DNA of 64,000 nt from JAIVJZ01 sp036386515 (GCA_036386515.1 DASVVO010000071.1:60394-124393), one strand, 5' to 3'. Shown: positions 41,157 through 50,542, counted from the first letter of the stretch. Numbers and translations: made by a program. The notes: generated by a model from the sequence alone, not told the origin.

Positions 41157-41339
41157 GCCGAATCCGATTGCGTTGGGATATTCCCGTTGCGTGATTTATG
41201 GGCCGAGTCTGGGGAATGAAGTCGGGCGACGGGAGTTAATCGCGCGCCAAAGCCTCACCGGACACGCGGAGTTCGGGCTGTCGCCCTCACCAGCAGTATA
41301 AGTGCCCCGCTGCTCTGAGACAAGAGTATTCCACAGAAA

Positions 41340-41363
41340 GATTTAACCGCGGCCGGTTAAATC
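41340..41363 (-). terminator. Terminator of the oligopeptide ABC operon
   Basis: GATTTAACCG (41340-41349) pairs perfectly with CGGTTAAATC (41354-41363) over a CGGC loop. It lies 65 nt past the stop at 41428. On the minus strand it is followed by TTTCTG, a short T-run. The rest of the 41157-41427 gap shows nothing else I can name. Confidence 0.55.
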
Positions 41364-41427
41364 ATCGCGCCAAGCGAGTTGAAGTGTCTGCAATCCTTTT
41401 CTCTAAACGACGAATCCCCGTGGATTT

Positions 41428-42564
41428 TCACGAAGCGGCGACCTGGGCGGGATTTTTTAGACCGGGTGCGGCGTCGCCTTCGACCCGCTCGATGTCCGGT
41501 TGGCCGGGACTGATGCGGATGCAGGCGGCGAAGTGCGCGGGCTTGATCTCGGCGAGCGCGGGCGTTACCTCGCGGCACGCTTCGACGGCATAGGGGCAGC
41601 GCGTGTGGAAACGGCAGCCGGGCGGCGGGTTGAGCGGCGAGGGCACGTCGCCCGTGAGCACGATGCGACGACGCGCGGCCTCGCGTTCGGGGTCGGCGAA
41701 CGGCACGGCCGAAATGAGAGCTTTGGTGTAAGGCATGAGCGGTTCATAGTACACGCTCGCGGCCGCGCCGACCTCGACGAGTTTGCCGAGATACATGACG
41801 GCGATGCGGTCTGAGAGGTGGCGTATGGCGCGCAGGTCGTGCGAGATGAAAAGATAGGTGAGATTGCGCTCGCGCCGGAGGCGTTCCAGCAAATTCATGA
41901 TCTGCGCCTGGATGGAAACGTCGAGCGCGGAGATCGGTTCGTCGGCCACGATGAACTCAGGGTTGGCGGCGAGGGCGCGGGCGATGCCGATGCGCTGGCG
42001 TTGCCCGCCGGAAAATTCGCGTGGGTATCGCTCGACGTGACGCGCGCTCAAGCCCACCGTCTCCAACAACTCGCGCACCCGCTCCGCCCGCTCGCGTCCA
42101 CGTGCGAGGCCGAAAGTTTCCAACGGTTCGGCGATGATCTGCCCGACGCTCATGCGCGGGTTGAGCGAGGCGTAGGGGTCTTGAAAGATCATCTGCATGT
42201 GCCGGCGCATCCGGCGCAACTCCGGCGCGGACAAGCGCGAGAGTTCCCGCCCGCGAAAATAGACCTCCCCGCCGGTGTGCGGCGTGAGCCGGAGCAGCGC
42301 GCGGCCGAGCGTAGACTTGCCGCAACCCGATTCGCCCACCAACCCCAACGTCTCGCCCGTTTCGATCTCGAACGAAACGCCGTCCACCGCGCGCACGACG
42401 CGGCGATTCCCGGAGCCGCCCGTCAATGTCTCCCACGCCGGGTTGCCGCCCGGATCGAAGTAGACTTCGAGCTGGCGCACCGAGACGAGCGGTTCGCCCG
42501 GCGCGCCGGACGCCGGGAGAGGCGACGCGCCGGAGTTGTTATCGAGTGCGTCCGGCGTCTTCAT
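41428..42564 (-). CDS. Oligopeptide ABC transporter ATP-binding protein (OppF/DppF type)
   Basis: 378-residue ATPase with Walker A LVGESGCGKSTLGRALL, signature EFSGGQRQRIGIARALA, Walker B EFIVADEPISALDV and the C-terminal oligopeptide-transporter region with CRFHTRCPYAVEACREVTP, whose cysteines bind a 4Fe-4S cluster or zinc in some members. The cytoplasmic protein pairs with the OppD-like protein to power peptide import. ATG 42564 overlaps the upstream TGA (ATGA), so the two subunits are translationally coupled. Confidence 0.93.
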   Translation of the reverse strand: MKTPDALDNNSGASPLPASGAPGEPLVSVRQLEVYFDPGGNPAWETLTGGSGNRRVVRAVDGVSFEIETGETLGLVGESGCGKSTLGRALLRLTPHTGGEVYFRGRELSRLSAPELRRMRRHMQMIFQDPYASLNPRMSVGQIIAEPLETFGLARGRERAERVRELLETVGLSARHVERYPREFSGGQRQRIGIARALAANPEFIVADEPISALDVSIQAQIMNLLERLRRERNLTYLFISHDLRAIRHLSDRIAVMYLGKLVEVGAAASVYYEPLMPYTKALISAVPFADPEREAARRRIVLTGDVPSPLNPPPGCRFHTRCPYAVEACREVTPALAEIKPAHFAACIRISPGQPDIERVEGDAAPGLKNPAQVAAS

Positions 42565-43571
42565 GGGTTGCGGGTGTCGGTCTGCGTGTAAATTTCCGTC
42601 GCGAAGTGGCAGAGAGAAAAGTGTTCGCGGGTGAGTTGCACGAAGGGCGGGAACTCGCGGCGGCAGATATCCTCCGCGCGCTCGCAACGCGGCGCGAAGG
42701 GACAGCCCGCGGGCAGACGCGCCACGTCGGGCGGGAGTCCCGGAATCTGGTAGAGCGCGCCGCCCGTCGCGGCCGGGTCGGGCATCGAGCGCAGCAAGGC
42801 TCTCGTGTAAGGGTTCGCGGGGCGGGCAAACAATTCCCGGGTCGGCGCGTGCTCGAAAACTTTCCCCGCGTACATCACGACGACTTGCTCCGTCATGCCC
42901 GCGACCACGCCGAGGTCGTGCGTGATGAGAATGACGCTCAGCCCCGTTTGATTTTTCAGGTGTCTAATCAGTTCGAGAATTTGCGCCTGGATGGTTACGT
43001 CGAGCGCGGTGGTCGGCTCGTCTGCGATCAGGAGTTCGGGCTGGCAGGAGAGCGCCATCGCGATCATCACGCGTTGACGCATGCCGCCGGAAAACTCGTG
43101 TGGATAATCGTCGGCGCGTCGGCGCGCGTCGGGGATGCCGACAATTTCAAGCATGCTGACGGCGTGCTCGTGCGCCTCGCGTTTCGTGTGGCGAAGGTGC
43201 AGCCGCGTCAATTCCATCAACTGCGTCGAGATACGCATGAAGGGGTTGAGCGAGGTCATCGGGTCTTGAAAGATCATGCTGATGCGCTTGCCGCGGATGC
43301 GCCGCACGGCCGCGAGCGGCAGCGATAGAATATCCTGCCCTTGAAAGACGACTTCTCCCCCGACGATTTTTCCCGGCGGCTCGGCGACCAGCCGGAGGAG
43401 CGACAGACTGGTGACGGATTTTCCCGAACCCGATTCGCCGACGATGCCCAACGTTTCGCCTTGCCGCAGGTCGAAACTTACACCGTCAACCGCCTTCACC
43501 ACCCCGTCCTCGCTGCCGAAATAGGTGCGGAGGTTTCTGACTGACAAGAGCGGTTCTTCGGCGTGGCTCAT
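42561..43571 (-). CDS. Oligopeptide ABC transporter ATP-binding protein (OppD/DppD type)
   Basis: 336-residue ATPase with Walker A IVGESGSGKSVTSLSLL, the motif DPMTSLNPFMRI typical of OppD, signature EFSGGMRQRVMIAMAL, Walker B ELLIADEPTTALDV, and the C-terminal CPFAPRCERAEDICR segment. It is coupled by ATGA overlap to the OppF-like gene and follows the solute-binding lipoprotein by 46 bp. No membrane permease (OppB/OppC) is present in this operon, so a permease must be supplied from elsewhere. Confidence 0.93.
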   Translation of the reverse strand: MSHAEEPLLSVRNLRTYFGSEDGVVKAVDGVSFDLRQGETLGIVGESGSGKSVTSLSLLRLVAEPPGKIVGGEVVFQGQDILSLPLAAVRRIRGKRISMIFQDPMTSLNPFMRISTQLMELTRLHLRHTKREAHEHAVSMLEIVGIPDARRRADDYPHEFSGGMRQRVMIAMALSCQPELLIADEPTTALDVTIQAQILELIRHLKNQTGLSVILITHDLGVVAGMTEQVVVMYAGKVFEHAPTRELFARPANPYTRALLRSMPDPAATGGALYQIPGLPPDVARLPAGCPFAPRCERAEDICRREFPPFVQLTREHFSLCHFATEIYTQTDTRNP

Positions 43572-43617
43572 CGAATGGGTTCAGGTTCAATCGTGCCGGA
43601 GACCGGCGGGCAATCCG

Positions 43618-45549
43618 TTACCGGACGGACGGCCGGTTGCTGACGATTCTGATGGTTGAATTGCTTTTCGGCGGTTGCCAGTTGGTGTCAATCCGCACGT
43701 GTTGGAGGGAAGGCGCGTCGAGCAGATTGGGGTCGAAGCCCGCGACGTAAGGTTTGACGAGCGCGTAAGAGGACGCGAAATAGATCGGGATCGCGGGCAG
43801 TTCTTCGAGCGCCTGCTGTTCCGAAAAAATAGGCGGGGGCGCGCTCTTAGACGGTGCGGAACCCGGCGACGCTTCACCGGCGGCCGGGTCGGCGCGAAGG
43901 TCTGGACGCGGTGCGGGTGAAGCACTCGCCTCCGCTCCATTACCCACGGCGGCGGCCTCCGTGGTCGGCGGGAAATTCAATCTTTCGGGGTCGAACATGG
44001 CGAGCATGTTGCTCTCTTCGTCCACTGTCTGCATGACCATGCTGCGGCGCGCCACGTCGTAATCGCCGCTGCGGAGAGCCGCCTCATACTCGTCCCAGTT
44101 GCGCAAGACGATCTCGGTTTCCACGCCGAGCACGTTGCGCCACATCCCAGCGATGGCGGCCGCCACCGTGCGGTGCTGCTCATTGCGATTGACCAGCAGG
44201 CGGATGCGCGGGAAATTGTTTCCCCCCTCGAAGCCCGCTTCGCTCAACAAGCGGCGCGCGGCGTCGGCGTCGAAGGCGACACCGCGATCTTTAGAGTTCC
44301 CGCCGCCTTCCCCTTCGTCTCCGGTTAAAGGTAAAAACTTGACGGCGGCCTCGGTCGCGCCGCCGAGCGTGTCCGCGCTGAGTCGCTGGCGGTCGATGGC
44401 GAGCGAGAGCGCGCGGCGCACGCGGCGGTCGGCGAAGGGGGCGCGCGTGGTGTTGAAATCGTAGAAGGTCAGCGCGCCGAAGGTAGCGCGGCGAAAATCT
44501 TTATAAGGCGCGAGCAGTTTCATCGCCAGCGGCTCGATGTTGACGTTCGTCACGGCGTCAACTTCGCCCGCGCGATAGGCCGACAGCGCGGCTTCGGCAT
44601 CCTTAGCGGCGACGAAGCGGACGCGTTCCAGCGCGACGATCTTCGCGTTCCAATAACTGTCGGCGCGTTCGAGCACGACCCCGTCGTCGGCCTGCGTGCT
44701 CAGGTTGAACGCCCCGTTCGAGATGATCTGCGCGTCCTCGCTCGGCTGCTCTCCCTGCTCCGCGCCCACTTCCGCATCACCCTCAGCCCGCTCGTGACGC
44801 CCTCCATCCGACGCGCCCTTCGACATATGCACGGGACGAAAAACCGGATGGGCGACGAGCGCGGGGAAATTTTTATCCGGCCTTTGCAAGCGCACTCTCA
44901 AAGTAAAGTCGTTGAGGGCTTCGACGCCGAGTTCGGCCTTCGCGGGGGCTGGACTGGCCTGCGGCGCGGCCACTTGCGACGCCTCGCCCGCCGCGCTCTC
45001 GTCTCTCCTCGCGGGCGACGGCGGCGGCGGCGTGATCTGCGGCCGGGGCGTCGGAGTGCTTTGCACGCCGTCGAGATTGGCTAGAAGTCTCACGTGCGGG
45101 GCGCGTTCGCCGAGTTGCAACGTGCGCTGCCACGAGCGCACGAAGTCGTGCGCCGTGACGAGTTCGCCGTTCGACCAGCGCGCGTCGTGGCGCAGGTGAA
45201 ACGTCCACTCACGATCCTCGGCGGCCGACTCCCAGCGAATCGCCACGCCCGAGATCGGTTTCAGAGTGCGCGCGTCGTATTCGGTCAATCCTTCAAACAT
45301 CGCGCGCACCACGTCCGTGTCGGGCGGGGCGGCGGCGAGCGCGGGGTCGAAGACCTGCGGCAGCCCGCCATCGCTCCAACGAAATTCCTGGCGAGTCGGC
45401 ACGCTGACGCGACCGTAATAAGTTTCGCCTTCCTCACTCGAAAAACACCCGCCGCTCGCAACCGTCAGGCCGACGGCGAGACACACGGCCAGCCACGCGC
45501 GGCGGCGCGCGTGGCGAAATTTCAAAACCGCTTGGCGTCTCTTCTTCAT
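43618..45549 (-). CDS. Peptide ABC transporter substrate-binding lipoprotein, family 5
   Basis: 643 residues. After a basic start, the helix AWLAVCLAVGLTVASGGC ends in a lipobox, with lipidated Cys near residue 35. The family 5 fold is visible in FEGLTEYDARTLKPISGVA, FHLRHDARWSNGELVTAHDF, AFADRRVRRALSLAIDRQRL and GNNFPRIRLLVNR. Two low-complexity insertions, Pro/Ala-rich near residues 165-200 and charged near 245-275, interrupt the first lobe, plus another near 555-590. Its ATG overlaps the coaE stop (ATGA). It is the presumed receptor for the two downstream ATPases. Confidence 0.92.
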   Translation of the reverse strand: MKKRRQAVLKFRHARRRAWLAVCLAVGLTVASGGCFSSEEGETYYGRVSVPTRQEFRWSDGGLPQVFDPALAAAPPDTDVVRAMFEGLTEYDARTLKPISGVAIRWESAAEDREWTFHLRHDARWSNGELVTAHDFVRSWQRTLQLGERAPHVRLLANLDGVQSTPTPRPQITPPPPSPARRDESAAGEASQVAAPQASPAPAKAELGVEALNDFTLRVRLQRPDKNFPALVAHPVFRPVHMSKGASDGGRHERAEGDAEVGAEQGEQPSEDAQIISNGAFNLSTQADDGVVLERADSYWNAKIVALERVRFVAAKDAEAALSAYRAGEVDAVTNVNIEPLAMKLLAPYKDFRRATFGALTFYDFNTTRAPFADRRVRRALSLAIDRQRLSADTLGGATEAAVKFLPLTGDEGEGGGNSKDRGVAFDADAARRLLSEAGFEGGNNFPRIRLLVNRNEQHRTVAAAIAGMWRNVLGVETEIVLRNWDEYEAALRSGDYDVARRSMVMQTVDEESNMLAMFDPERLNFPPTTEAAAVGNGAEASASPAPRPDLRADPAAGEASPGSAPSKSAPPPIFSEQQALEELPAIPIYFASSYALVKPYVAGFDPNLLDAPSLQHVRIDTNWQPPKSNSTIRIVSNRPSVR

Positions 45550-46178
45550 CGATCCGGTGAAGACGTAAAATTCTCGGCCGCCAACGTCTTCAGATGTTCA
45601 TAAACCGCAATGGCCTGCTCGCGCGTCTCCGCGAAACCGCCGGAGGTGTCGATCAAATAATCGGCGAAACTCTTTTTCTCCTCTTGCGACATCTGCGCCG
45701 CGATGCGTCGCCCGGCTTCCGCCGGCTTCAAACCATCGCGTTTCACCAAGCGTTCGAGTTGCAATTCGGGGCGGCAGTGAACCACGATCAACTTATCGAA
45801 TCGCCGGTAGCTGCCCGTCTCGATCATCAAGGCGGCGTCTACGATGCCGACGCCCCGTGAATCCTGCGCCGCGCAACGCTGCATCCATGCGTCCTGCGCC
45901 GCGATGATCAACGGGTGCAGAATCGCATTCAAACGCTCCCGCTGCGTCTCATCGCTAAAGACTATCGCACCGAGTTTCGCGCGATCAAGCGTGCCGTCAG
46001 GCCGTAGCGTTTCGCTGCCGAAGGCGTCGGCGACGGCGCGTAAGCCCACGCTGCCCGGCGCAACCACCTCGCGCGCCGTCTGATCGGCGTCGAGCACGTG
46101 ACAGCCCAACTCGGCCAACACAGACGACACGAAAGACTTGCCGACCGCGATTGATCCTGTCAGCCCCGCGCGCAGCAT
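45546..46178 (-). CDS. coaE: Dephospho-CoA kinase
   Basis: 210-residue P-loop kinase for the last step of coenzyme A synthesis. The P-loop is GLTGSIAVGKSFVSS; DADQTAREVVAPGS and VGIVDAALMIETGSYRRFDK are family signatures, and RRIAAQMSQEEK is the LID-like segment. Length is normal. It is coupled at its 3' end to the solute-binding lipoprotein gene by ATGA overlap and begins 9 bp after the folD stop, so folD-coaE-SBP-oppD-oppF may be one transcript. Confidence 0.94.
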   Translation of the reverse strand: MLRAGLTGSIAVGKSFVSSVLAELGCHVLDADQTAREVVAPGSVGLRAVADAFGSETLRPDGTLDRAKLGAIVFSDETQRERLNAILHPLIIAAQDAWMQRCAAQDSRGVGIVDAALMIETGSYRRFDKLIVVHCRPELQLERLVKRDGLKPAEAGRRIAAQMSQEEKKSFADYLIDTSGGFAETREQAIAVYEHLKTLAAENFTSSPDR

Positions 46179-46187
46179 CGCCCTGCC

Positions 46188-47132
46188 TCAAGACCGCCCG
46201 CGCCGACGCTCGGCCGCCGTCAGAGTGTTTCGCATGAGCATCGCCACGGTCAACGGCCCCACGCCTCCCGGCACCGGCGTCAGCCCACCCGCCACCCGCC
46301 CCACTTCCGCCGGATGCACGTCGCCCACGAGAGTAAACCCGCGTCTGCCTATCGCTTCGATGCGGGCGGCGGCCTGTGCTCCGAAAAATTCTTTCGCCGT
46401 CTCCACGTCCGTCAGTTTGTTCATGCCGACATCGATCACCGTCGCGCCCGGCTTCACATGCTCCGCGCGAATCAGGCCGATGCGCCCCACGGCCGCGACG
46501 AGAATGTCGGCCTGTCTCGTCAATGCCGCCAGTTCGCGCGTACGCGAATGACAGATGGTAACGGTGGCATCGTGTTGCAGCAAGAGTTGTGCGAGCGGGC
46601 GACCGACGATGTGGCTGCGGCCGACGATGCAGGCGTGGCGGCCGCTAATTTCGATTTTCTCGCGCGTCAGCAATTCGATGATTCCGGCGGGCGTGCAAGG
46701 CGCGAATCCCGGATGGCCGAGCGTGAGACGCCCGACGTTGATCGGGTGAAAGCCGTCAACGTCTTTCGCCGGGTCAATCGCCTCGATGACGCGCCCCTCG
46801 TCTACGCCGCGCGGCAGTGGCAACTGGACGAGTATGCCGTCAACGTCGTCACGCGCGTTGAGCGTTGCGACCTCCGCCAGCAGTTCGCTCGTCGTCGTCT
46901 CCTCAGGCAGTTCGTGATGCTCGGAGCGGAGTCCCAACGTCTCCGAGGTGCGCACCTTATTGCGCACGTACACGGCCGACGCGGGATCATTCCCGACACG
47001 CACCACCACCAGGCACGGAACATACCCGTGCGCCGCTTTCAAACGTGCCGCCTCGACGCTCACTTCACGCTTGATCTCTTCGGCCACACGCGCCCCGTCA
47101 ATCATTCCGGCGCGCCGCTTCTCTTCATTCAT
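46188..47132 (-). CDS. folD: Bifunctional methylenetetrahydrofolate dehydrogenase/cyclohydrolase
   Basis: 314-residue enzyme interconverting 5,10-methylene-, methenyl- and 10-formyl-tetrahydrofolate. Landmarks include YVRNKVRTSETLGLRSE with the catalytic Lys, DGILVQLPLPRGVDE, PAKDVDGFHPINVGRL, CTPAGIIELL, GRSHIVGRPLAQLLL and PVPGGVGPLTVAMLM. Three clustered ATGs (47105, 47132, 47141) are possible; 47132 (MNEEKRRAGMIDG) is preferred. The frame open to 47294 crosses a terminator hairpin and is not coding. Confidence 0.94.
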   Translation of the reverse strand: MNEEKRRAGMIDGARVAEEIKREVSVEAARLKAAHGYVPCLVVVRVGNDPASAVYVRNKVRTSETLGLRSEHHELPEETTTSELLAEVATLNARDDVDGILVQLPLPRGVDEGRVIEAIDPAKDVDGFHPINVGRLTLGHPGFAPCTPAGIIELLTREKIEISGRHACIVGRSHIVGRPLAQLLLQHDATVTICHSRTRELAALTRQADILVAAVGRIGLIRAEHVKPGATVIDVGMNKLTDVETAKEFFGAQAAARIEAIGRRGFTLVGDVHPAEVGRVAGGLTPVPGGVGPLTVAMLMRNTLTAAERRRGRS

Positions 47133-47272
47133 AGTCAACATAGAATGGCAAAAGGTTCGGGGCATCCTACCATATTTCAGCGACACTCGATCACGCCCGG
47201 CGGCGCGGCGCGCGCCCTTAACCGAGCAACAATTCGGGTCGCTCAAAAACTCTCCGCGCGCGCGAAACGCAA

Positions 47273-47308
47273 AAGGCTCGCGGGCAGTTTGCACTACCCG
47301 CGAGCCTT
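47273..47308 (-). terminator. Rho-independent terminator downstream of the response regulator
   Basis: AAGGCTCGCGGG (47273-47284) and CCCGCGAGCCTT (47297-47308) form a perfect 12-bp stem with a 12-nt loop. Reading the minus strand, the stem runs into TTTT. It lies 130 nt beyond the regulator stop at 47439 and 140 nt before the folD start. The rest of 47133-47438 contains only a short inverted pair GTTTACGC/GCGTAAAC (47312-47319, 47361-47368) and no gene I can support. Confidence 0.75.
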
Positions 47309-47438
47309 CCGCGTTTACGCGGCCTTCTTAGCTCAATGCCGGTGAGGGGACGATCAAATGCGTAAACTTACGGCGGGGAAATCTCTCCGCGCGCAAATAC
47401 TTTTAGCGCGGGCGTGCGGCGCACACACGCAGCGCACT

Positions 47439-47864
47439 TCAACGACTGCCGTTGCCGGCCAGCTTATGCAACTCGCCGGTGTTGCTTGCGCTGCCGTTTT
47501 TCCTGTCCAACAGGGAGTTGCAAGTGGCGATCAGGTCTTTCAGCCCGGTCGGCTTATTCAAAAAGGCGTCCGCTCCTGCCGCCAACGCTTCGTCGTGCCT
47601 GAGACTGCCCGTAAACAGGATGATCGGCGTGCGGCGGCGGTGCGCCAGTTGGCGCGCCCGGTGGATTAACGACAGGCCGCTCTCGCCCGGCAGTTGGGCA
47701 TCCAGAATGATCAAATCATAATGCTCGTCGGCTTCGAGTTTCTTCAGAGCCGCCGCGCCGTCGCGGCAAATATCCACTTGCCAGCTTTCGAGTTCCAATA
47801 ATTGCTTGACCGTGAAGAGAACTAGATCGTAGTCCTCGGCATATAGGATTCTAGTCTGCTGCAA
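47439..47864 (-). CDS. Single-domain response regulator
   Basis: 141 residues: one canonical receiver domain (about 1-120) and a short tail. Acidic pair in ILYAEDYDLV, phosphorylation Asp near residue 54 in LIILDAQLPGESG, switch Thr in ILFTGS, and conserved Lys in FLNKPTGLKD. There is no output domain, so it should act by protein contact, like CheY or SpoIIS-type relay proteins. The start is TTG 47864, with GAAGGAAGG about 9 nt upstream; no better start exists nearby. No kinase is adjacent. Confidence 0.88.
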   Translation of the reverse strand: MQQTRILYAEDYDLVLFTVKQLLELESWQVDICRDGAAALKKLEADEHYDLIILDAQLPGESGLSLIHRARQLAHRRRTPIILFTGSLRHDEALAAGADAFLNKPTGLKDLIATCNSLLDRKNGSASNTGELHKLAGNGSR

Positions 47865-48241
47865 ATTAAATTACCTTCCTTCTCCCTGGTGAGGTTGGCA
47901 AGAAGAGCTTATGTATTCGCGTCAGATGGCGACTCGAACCCGCCTCGGTTGCACGCGCAGCAACAACCGTTCCTCTGGTTCAAAATTTCGTCGTGAAAAA
48001 ATTTCGCCGTTGATTTAACTCACAATTTACAGTGATGTAAGACGGAATTACGGCCGGGCGCGGGCGGGGCGTGGCTCGCGCGTCGTTAAGGAGATATTTT
48101 GAAGTGGTAATAATTTACACGGCGCGCATGAGCGTTCGCCGTGTAACAGAGGACAGGAAGGTATTTAACCTACTTTGAAAGATATCTTGCGGAGCGTACC
48201 GATTCAGTCGCGAGTTTGAGACGGAAAGCCGGGGAATCGGG
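47865..48241. other. 377-bp intergenic region with an operator-like palindrome
   Basis: This lies between the response regulator start and the stop of the TPR-AAA+ regulator. It is AT-richer than its surroundings. A perfect inverted repeat TTACACGGCG (48115-48124) / CGCCGTGTAA (48137-48146) with a 12-nt spacer stands out. A strong AAGGAGATATTTTG (48088-48101) lies just before it but opens only a four-codon frame. I see no gene. Confidence 0.6.
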
Positions 48242-50542
48242 TCAATGCCTGGTTCCGTTTCGAGAGTTCGATTTGTTTTCGGGTCGCATGATACTCACGC
48301 GTCGCGTGCGCGTCGGCGTGCGCAGGGCGAGCAGATCATTGTGCCGCCCGTTGACGATGTAGGCGAGACCCTGATGCGTGACGTTGAGGAGGCGCGCGGC
48401 GCGCGTGATGCTCCCGCCCGCGGTGTCCAGGGCGCGGCGGATCAAACCGCGCTCGTAGGCGCGCACCTCTTCTTCGAGCGAACAACCCGACCACTCCGCC
48501 GCGAAATTAGACTTGTTCGTCTGCCTGAGCGCGACCGTCTCAACCGCTTCCGCCGTGATCGACGCGCCCTCGGGAGCGGTGATGAAGGTTCGCTCGATGA
48601 GTATGCGCAACTCGCGCGCGTTGCCGCGCAGAGGCAGGCGAGCCATGGCCGCCAGACTTGCGGGCGTAAATTCAACCTGCTTGTGATAATGCTTCCGGGC
48701 AAGCGCGATGAAATGCCCGGCGAGCGCGGGGATGTCTTCGGGTCTCTCCCTGAGCGGCGGCAGTTCGAGGTGAAAAGCGTTCAAGCGATAGAACAGGTCG
48801 GCGCGGAACAGGCCGCGACTCACGCGCTGCCGCAAGTCGTGATTGGTCGCCGCGATGATGCGCACGTTGACCCGCACCGGCAGCGAACTCCCGATCGGGT
48901 AAATCTCCCCGTGGTCTATCAACCGCAGCAGCTTGGCTTGATGCGCGAGACTCAGTTCGCCGATCTCATCGAGGAAGAGCGTGCCGCCTTCGGCTTCGAG
49001 CGCGGTGCCCGCGTAATTCTCTGACGCGTCGGTGAAACTTCCCTTCTTGTGCCCGAACAGTTGCGACTCGACGAGCGTGTCGCACAACGCGGCGCAGTTG
49101 AGCGCGACGAGGCGACCACGGCGGCCGCTCCACTCATGCACCAGGCGCGCCAGCACGTCTTTTCCCGTCCCCGTCTCGCCGGTCAGCAGAACCGATCCTT
49201 CGCCCCGCGCGACGGTCTTCGCCTCCCGCAACAAACTCGCGGTCTTTTCCGAGCCGTGGACGAACTGACAAGCGCTCAACTCGACCGGCTTCTCAGCCCG
49301 CGCCGGCGGCGTGATGAGGTGGCGGGCGCAAGCGCGCAGGCGCGAGAGCAGTTCCGGCTGCTGTGTTTGCGAGAGCAATTCGTCGGCGCGCACGTAGATG
49401 GCCTGCAACTCCTCAGGCGCGCAATCATGCGTCAGTTCCTCGAAGATGGTGAGCAGGGCGCAGGCTGCGCCTTCCCAGTTGTTGAGTAGCTCGCTGATGG
49501 CGAACGCGCGCTGGAACGCTTCGCGCGCCTGCGTGCGCCGTTCGAGTCGCGTGAGGGCGAGGCCGTGCGTGATCAGAGCCTCCGACAATAAGGCTTGCTC
49601 GTCGCCGCGCTCCAGCGCACGGATGGCGGCGCGGACGACCCGCTCGGCTTCGGAGTTGCAGCCTTGCGCGAGCAAGGCGCGGGCGCGCGTTTCGTCAACT
49701 TGCGCGGCGCGCACTCCGTCCTTCAATCTGATGAAGAGGCGGCGCGCGCGAGCGAGATGTTCGAAGGCTTCGTTGAAGCGACCGGCGCGGTAGAGGGAGA
49801 AGCCTAAATTGTTTTCGACACTGGCAAGGTAATGCGTATGTCCCGCTTGTTCCAGGTGGAAACTCGCCGCCGTCAATTCCAGCAAAGCATTGTCGATGTA
49901 GTCGGGGCGTTGTTCGGCGACGCCGAGAGATTCCCAGGTGCCGGCCAGCGTGCTGTGGAATTTGCCTTTCAGAGCGTGGCTCTCGCACTCTCCGATGAGG
50001 GGCGCGGCTTCGAGCAGGATCGTGAGCGCGTCACGGTGGCGCGCGGCGGAGCGTTCGACCTCCGCCTGTCTCACACGGGCTAGCCCTTTTAGCTCAAGCT
50101 CCACCGACGGCAGACCTTCCAAAGCGTGACGCAGCGTCACGCGCGCCTCGTCGTAACAACCCTCGCGCCAATAGCACCAGGCCAACTCGATTTCCGCCTC
50201 CGCCGCCCTGCCCGCCTCGCCGAGCGCGGCGAACAGCGACATGCTTTCGCTGATCAAATCTTTCGCCGCGTCCTGCGACCCCGCGACCTGATGCGCGCTG
50301 CCCACCCATCCGCTCAGCGCGCCCACACGCAACAAAACCACGGCCTGAGTGCGTTTTTCGAAGCCTCCGAGGTCAGGGCGCACGCCGATGCCCTGCCAGA
50401 GCGCGCCCAACGCCTGACGCGCGGTCTCGTAGTTTCCGGCGTTTTCCAATTCCCGCGCGAGCGCGCAACGGAGTTGCGCCTGCGACTCGGAAGTGCGTCC
50501 GGTTTCGTCGATTTGGTGAAGCAGCGTAGTGGTTAAGTTCAT
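48242..50542 (-). CDS. TPR-AAA+-Fis transcriptional regulator (sigma-54 activator type)
   Basis: 766 residues. Residues 1-400 are helical TPR-like repeats (SNTLG-type units such as NNLGFSLYRAGRFNEAFEHL). The AAA+ domain (about 430-665) has Walker A LLTGETGTGKDVLARL, the loop KGSFTDASENYAG in place of GAFTGA, Walker B GGTLFLDEIGELS and the arginine-finger region RADLFYRLN. The C-terminal Fis-type helix-turn-helix is GGSITRAARLLNVTHQGLAY. It lacks a receiver or PAS domain, so the TPR part is the likely sensor. It is divergent from a small secreted peptide gene across 147 bp, its probable target or ligand. Confidence 0.9.
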   Translation of the reverse strand: MNLTTTLLHQIDETGRTSESQAQLRCALARELENAGNYETARQALGALWQGIGVRPDLGGFEKRTQAVVLLRVGALSGWVGSAHQVAGSQDAAKDLISESMSLFAALGEAGRAAEAEIELAWCYWREGCYDEARVTLRHALEGLPSVELELKGLARVRQAEVERSAARHRDALTILLEAAPLIGECESHALKGKFHSTLAGTWESLGVAEQRPDYIDNALLELTAASFHLEQAGHTHYLASVENNLGFSLYRAGRFNEAFEHLARARRLFIRLKDGVRAAQVDETRARALLAQGCNSEAERVVRAAIRALERGDEQALLSEALITHGLALTRLERRTQAREAFQRAFAISELLNNWEGAACALLTIFEELTHDCAPEELQAIYVRADELLSQTQQPELLSRLRACARHLITPPARAEKPVELSACQFVHGSEKTASLLREAKTVARGEGSVLLTGETGTGKDVLARLVHEWSGRRGRLVALNCAALCDTLVESQLFGHKKGSFTDASENYAGTALEAEGGTLFLDEIGELSLAHQAKLLRLIDHGEIYPIGSSLPVRVNVRIIAATNHDLRQRVSRGLFRADLFYRLNAFHLELPPLRERPEDIPALAGHFIALARKHYHKQVEFTPASLAAMARLPLRGNARELRILIERTFITAPEGASITAEAVETVALRQTNKSNFAAEWSGCSLEEEVRAYERGLIRRALDTAGGSITRAARLLNVTHQGLAYIVNGRHNDLLALRTPTRTRRVSIMRPENKSNSRNGTRH

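Noticed and set aside
47315..47395. tRNA-like segment (TTAGCTCA) before folD
   Set aside because: No acceptor or T-arm pairs and no anticodon stem; it overlaps the terminator region.
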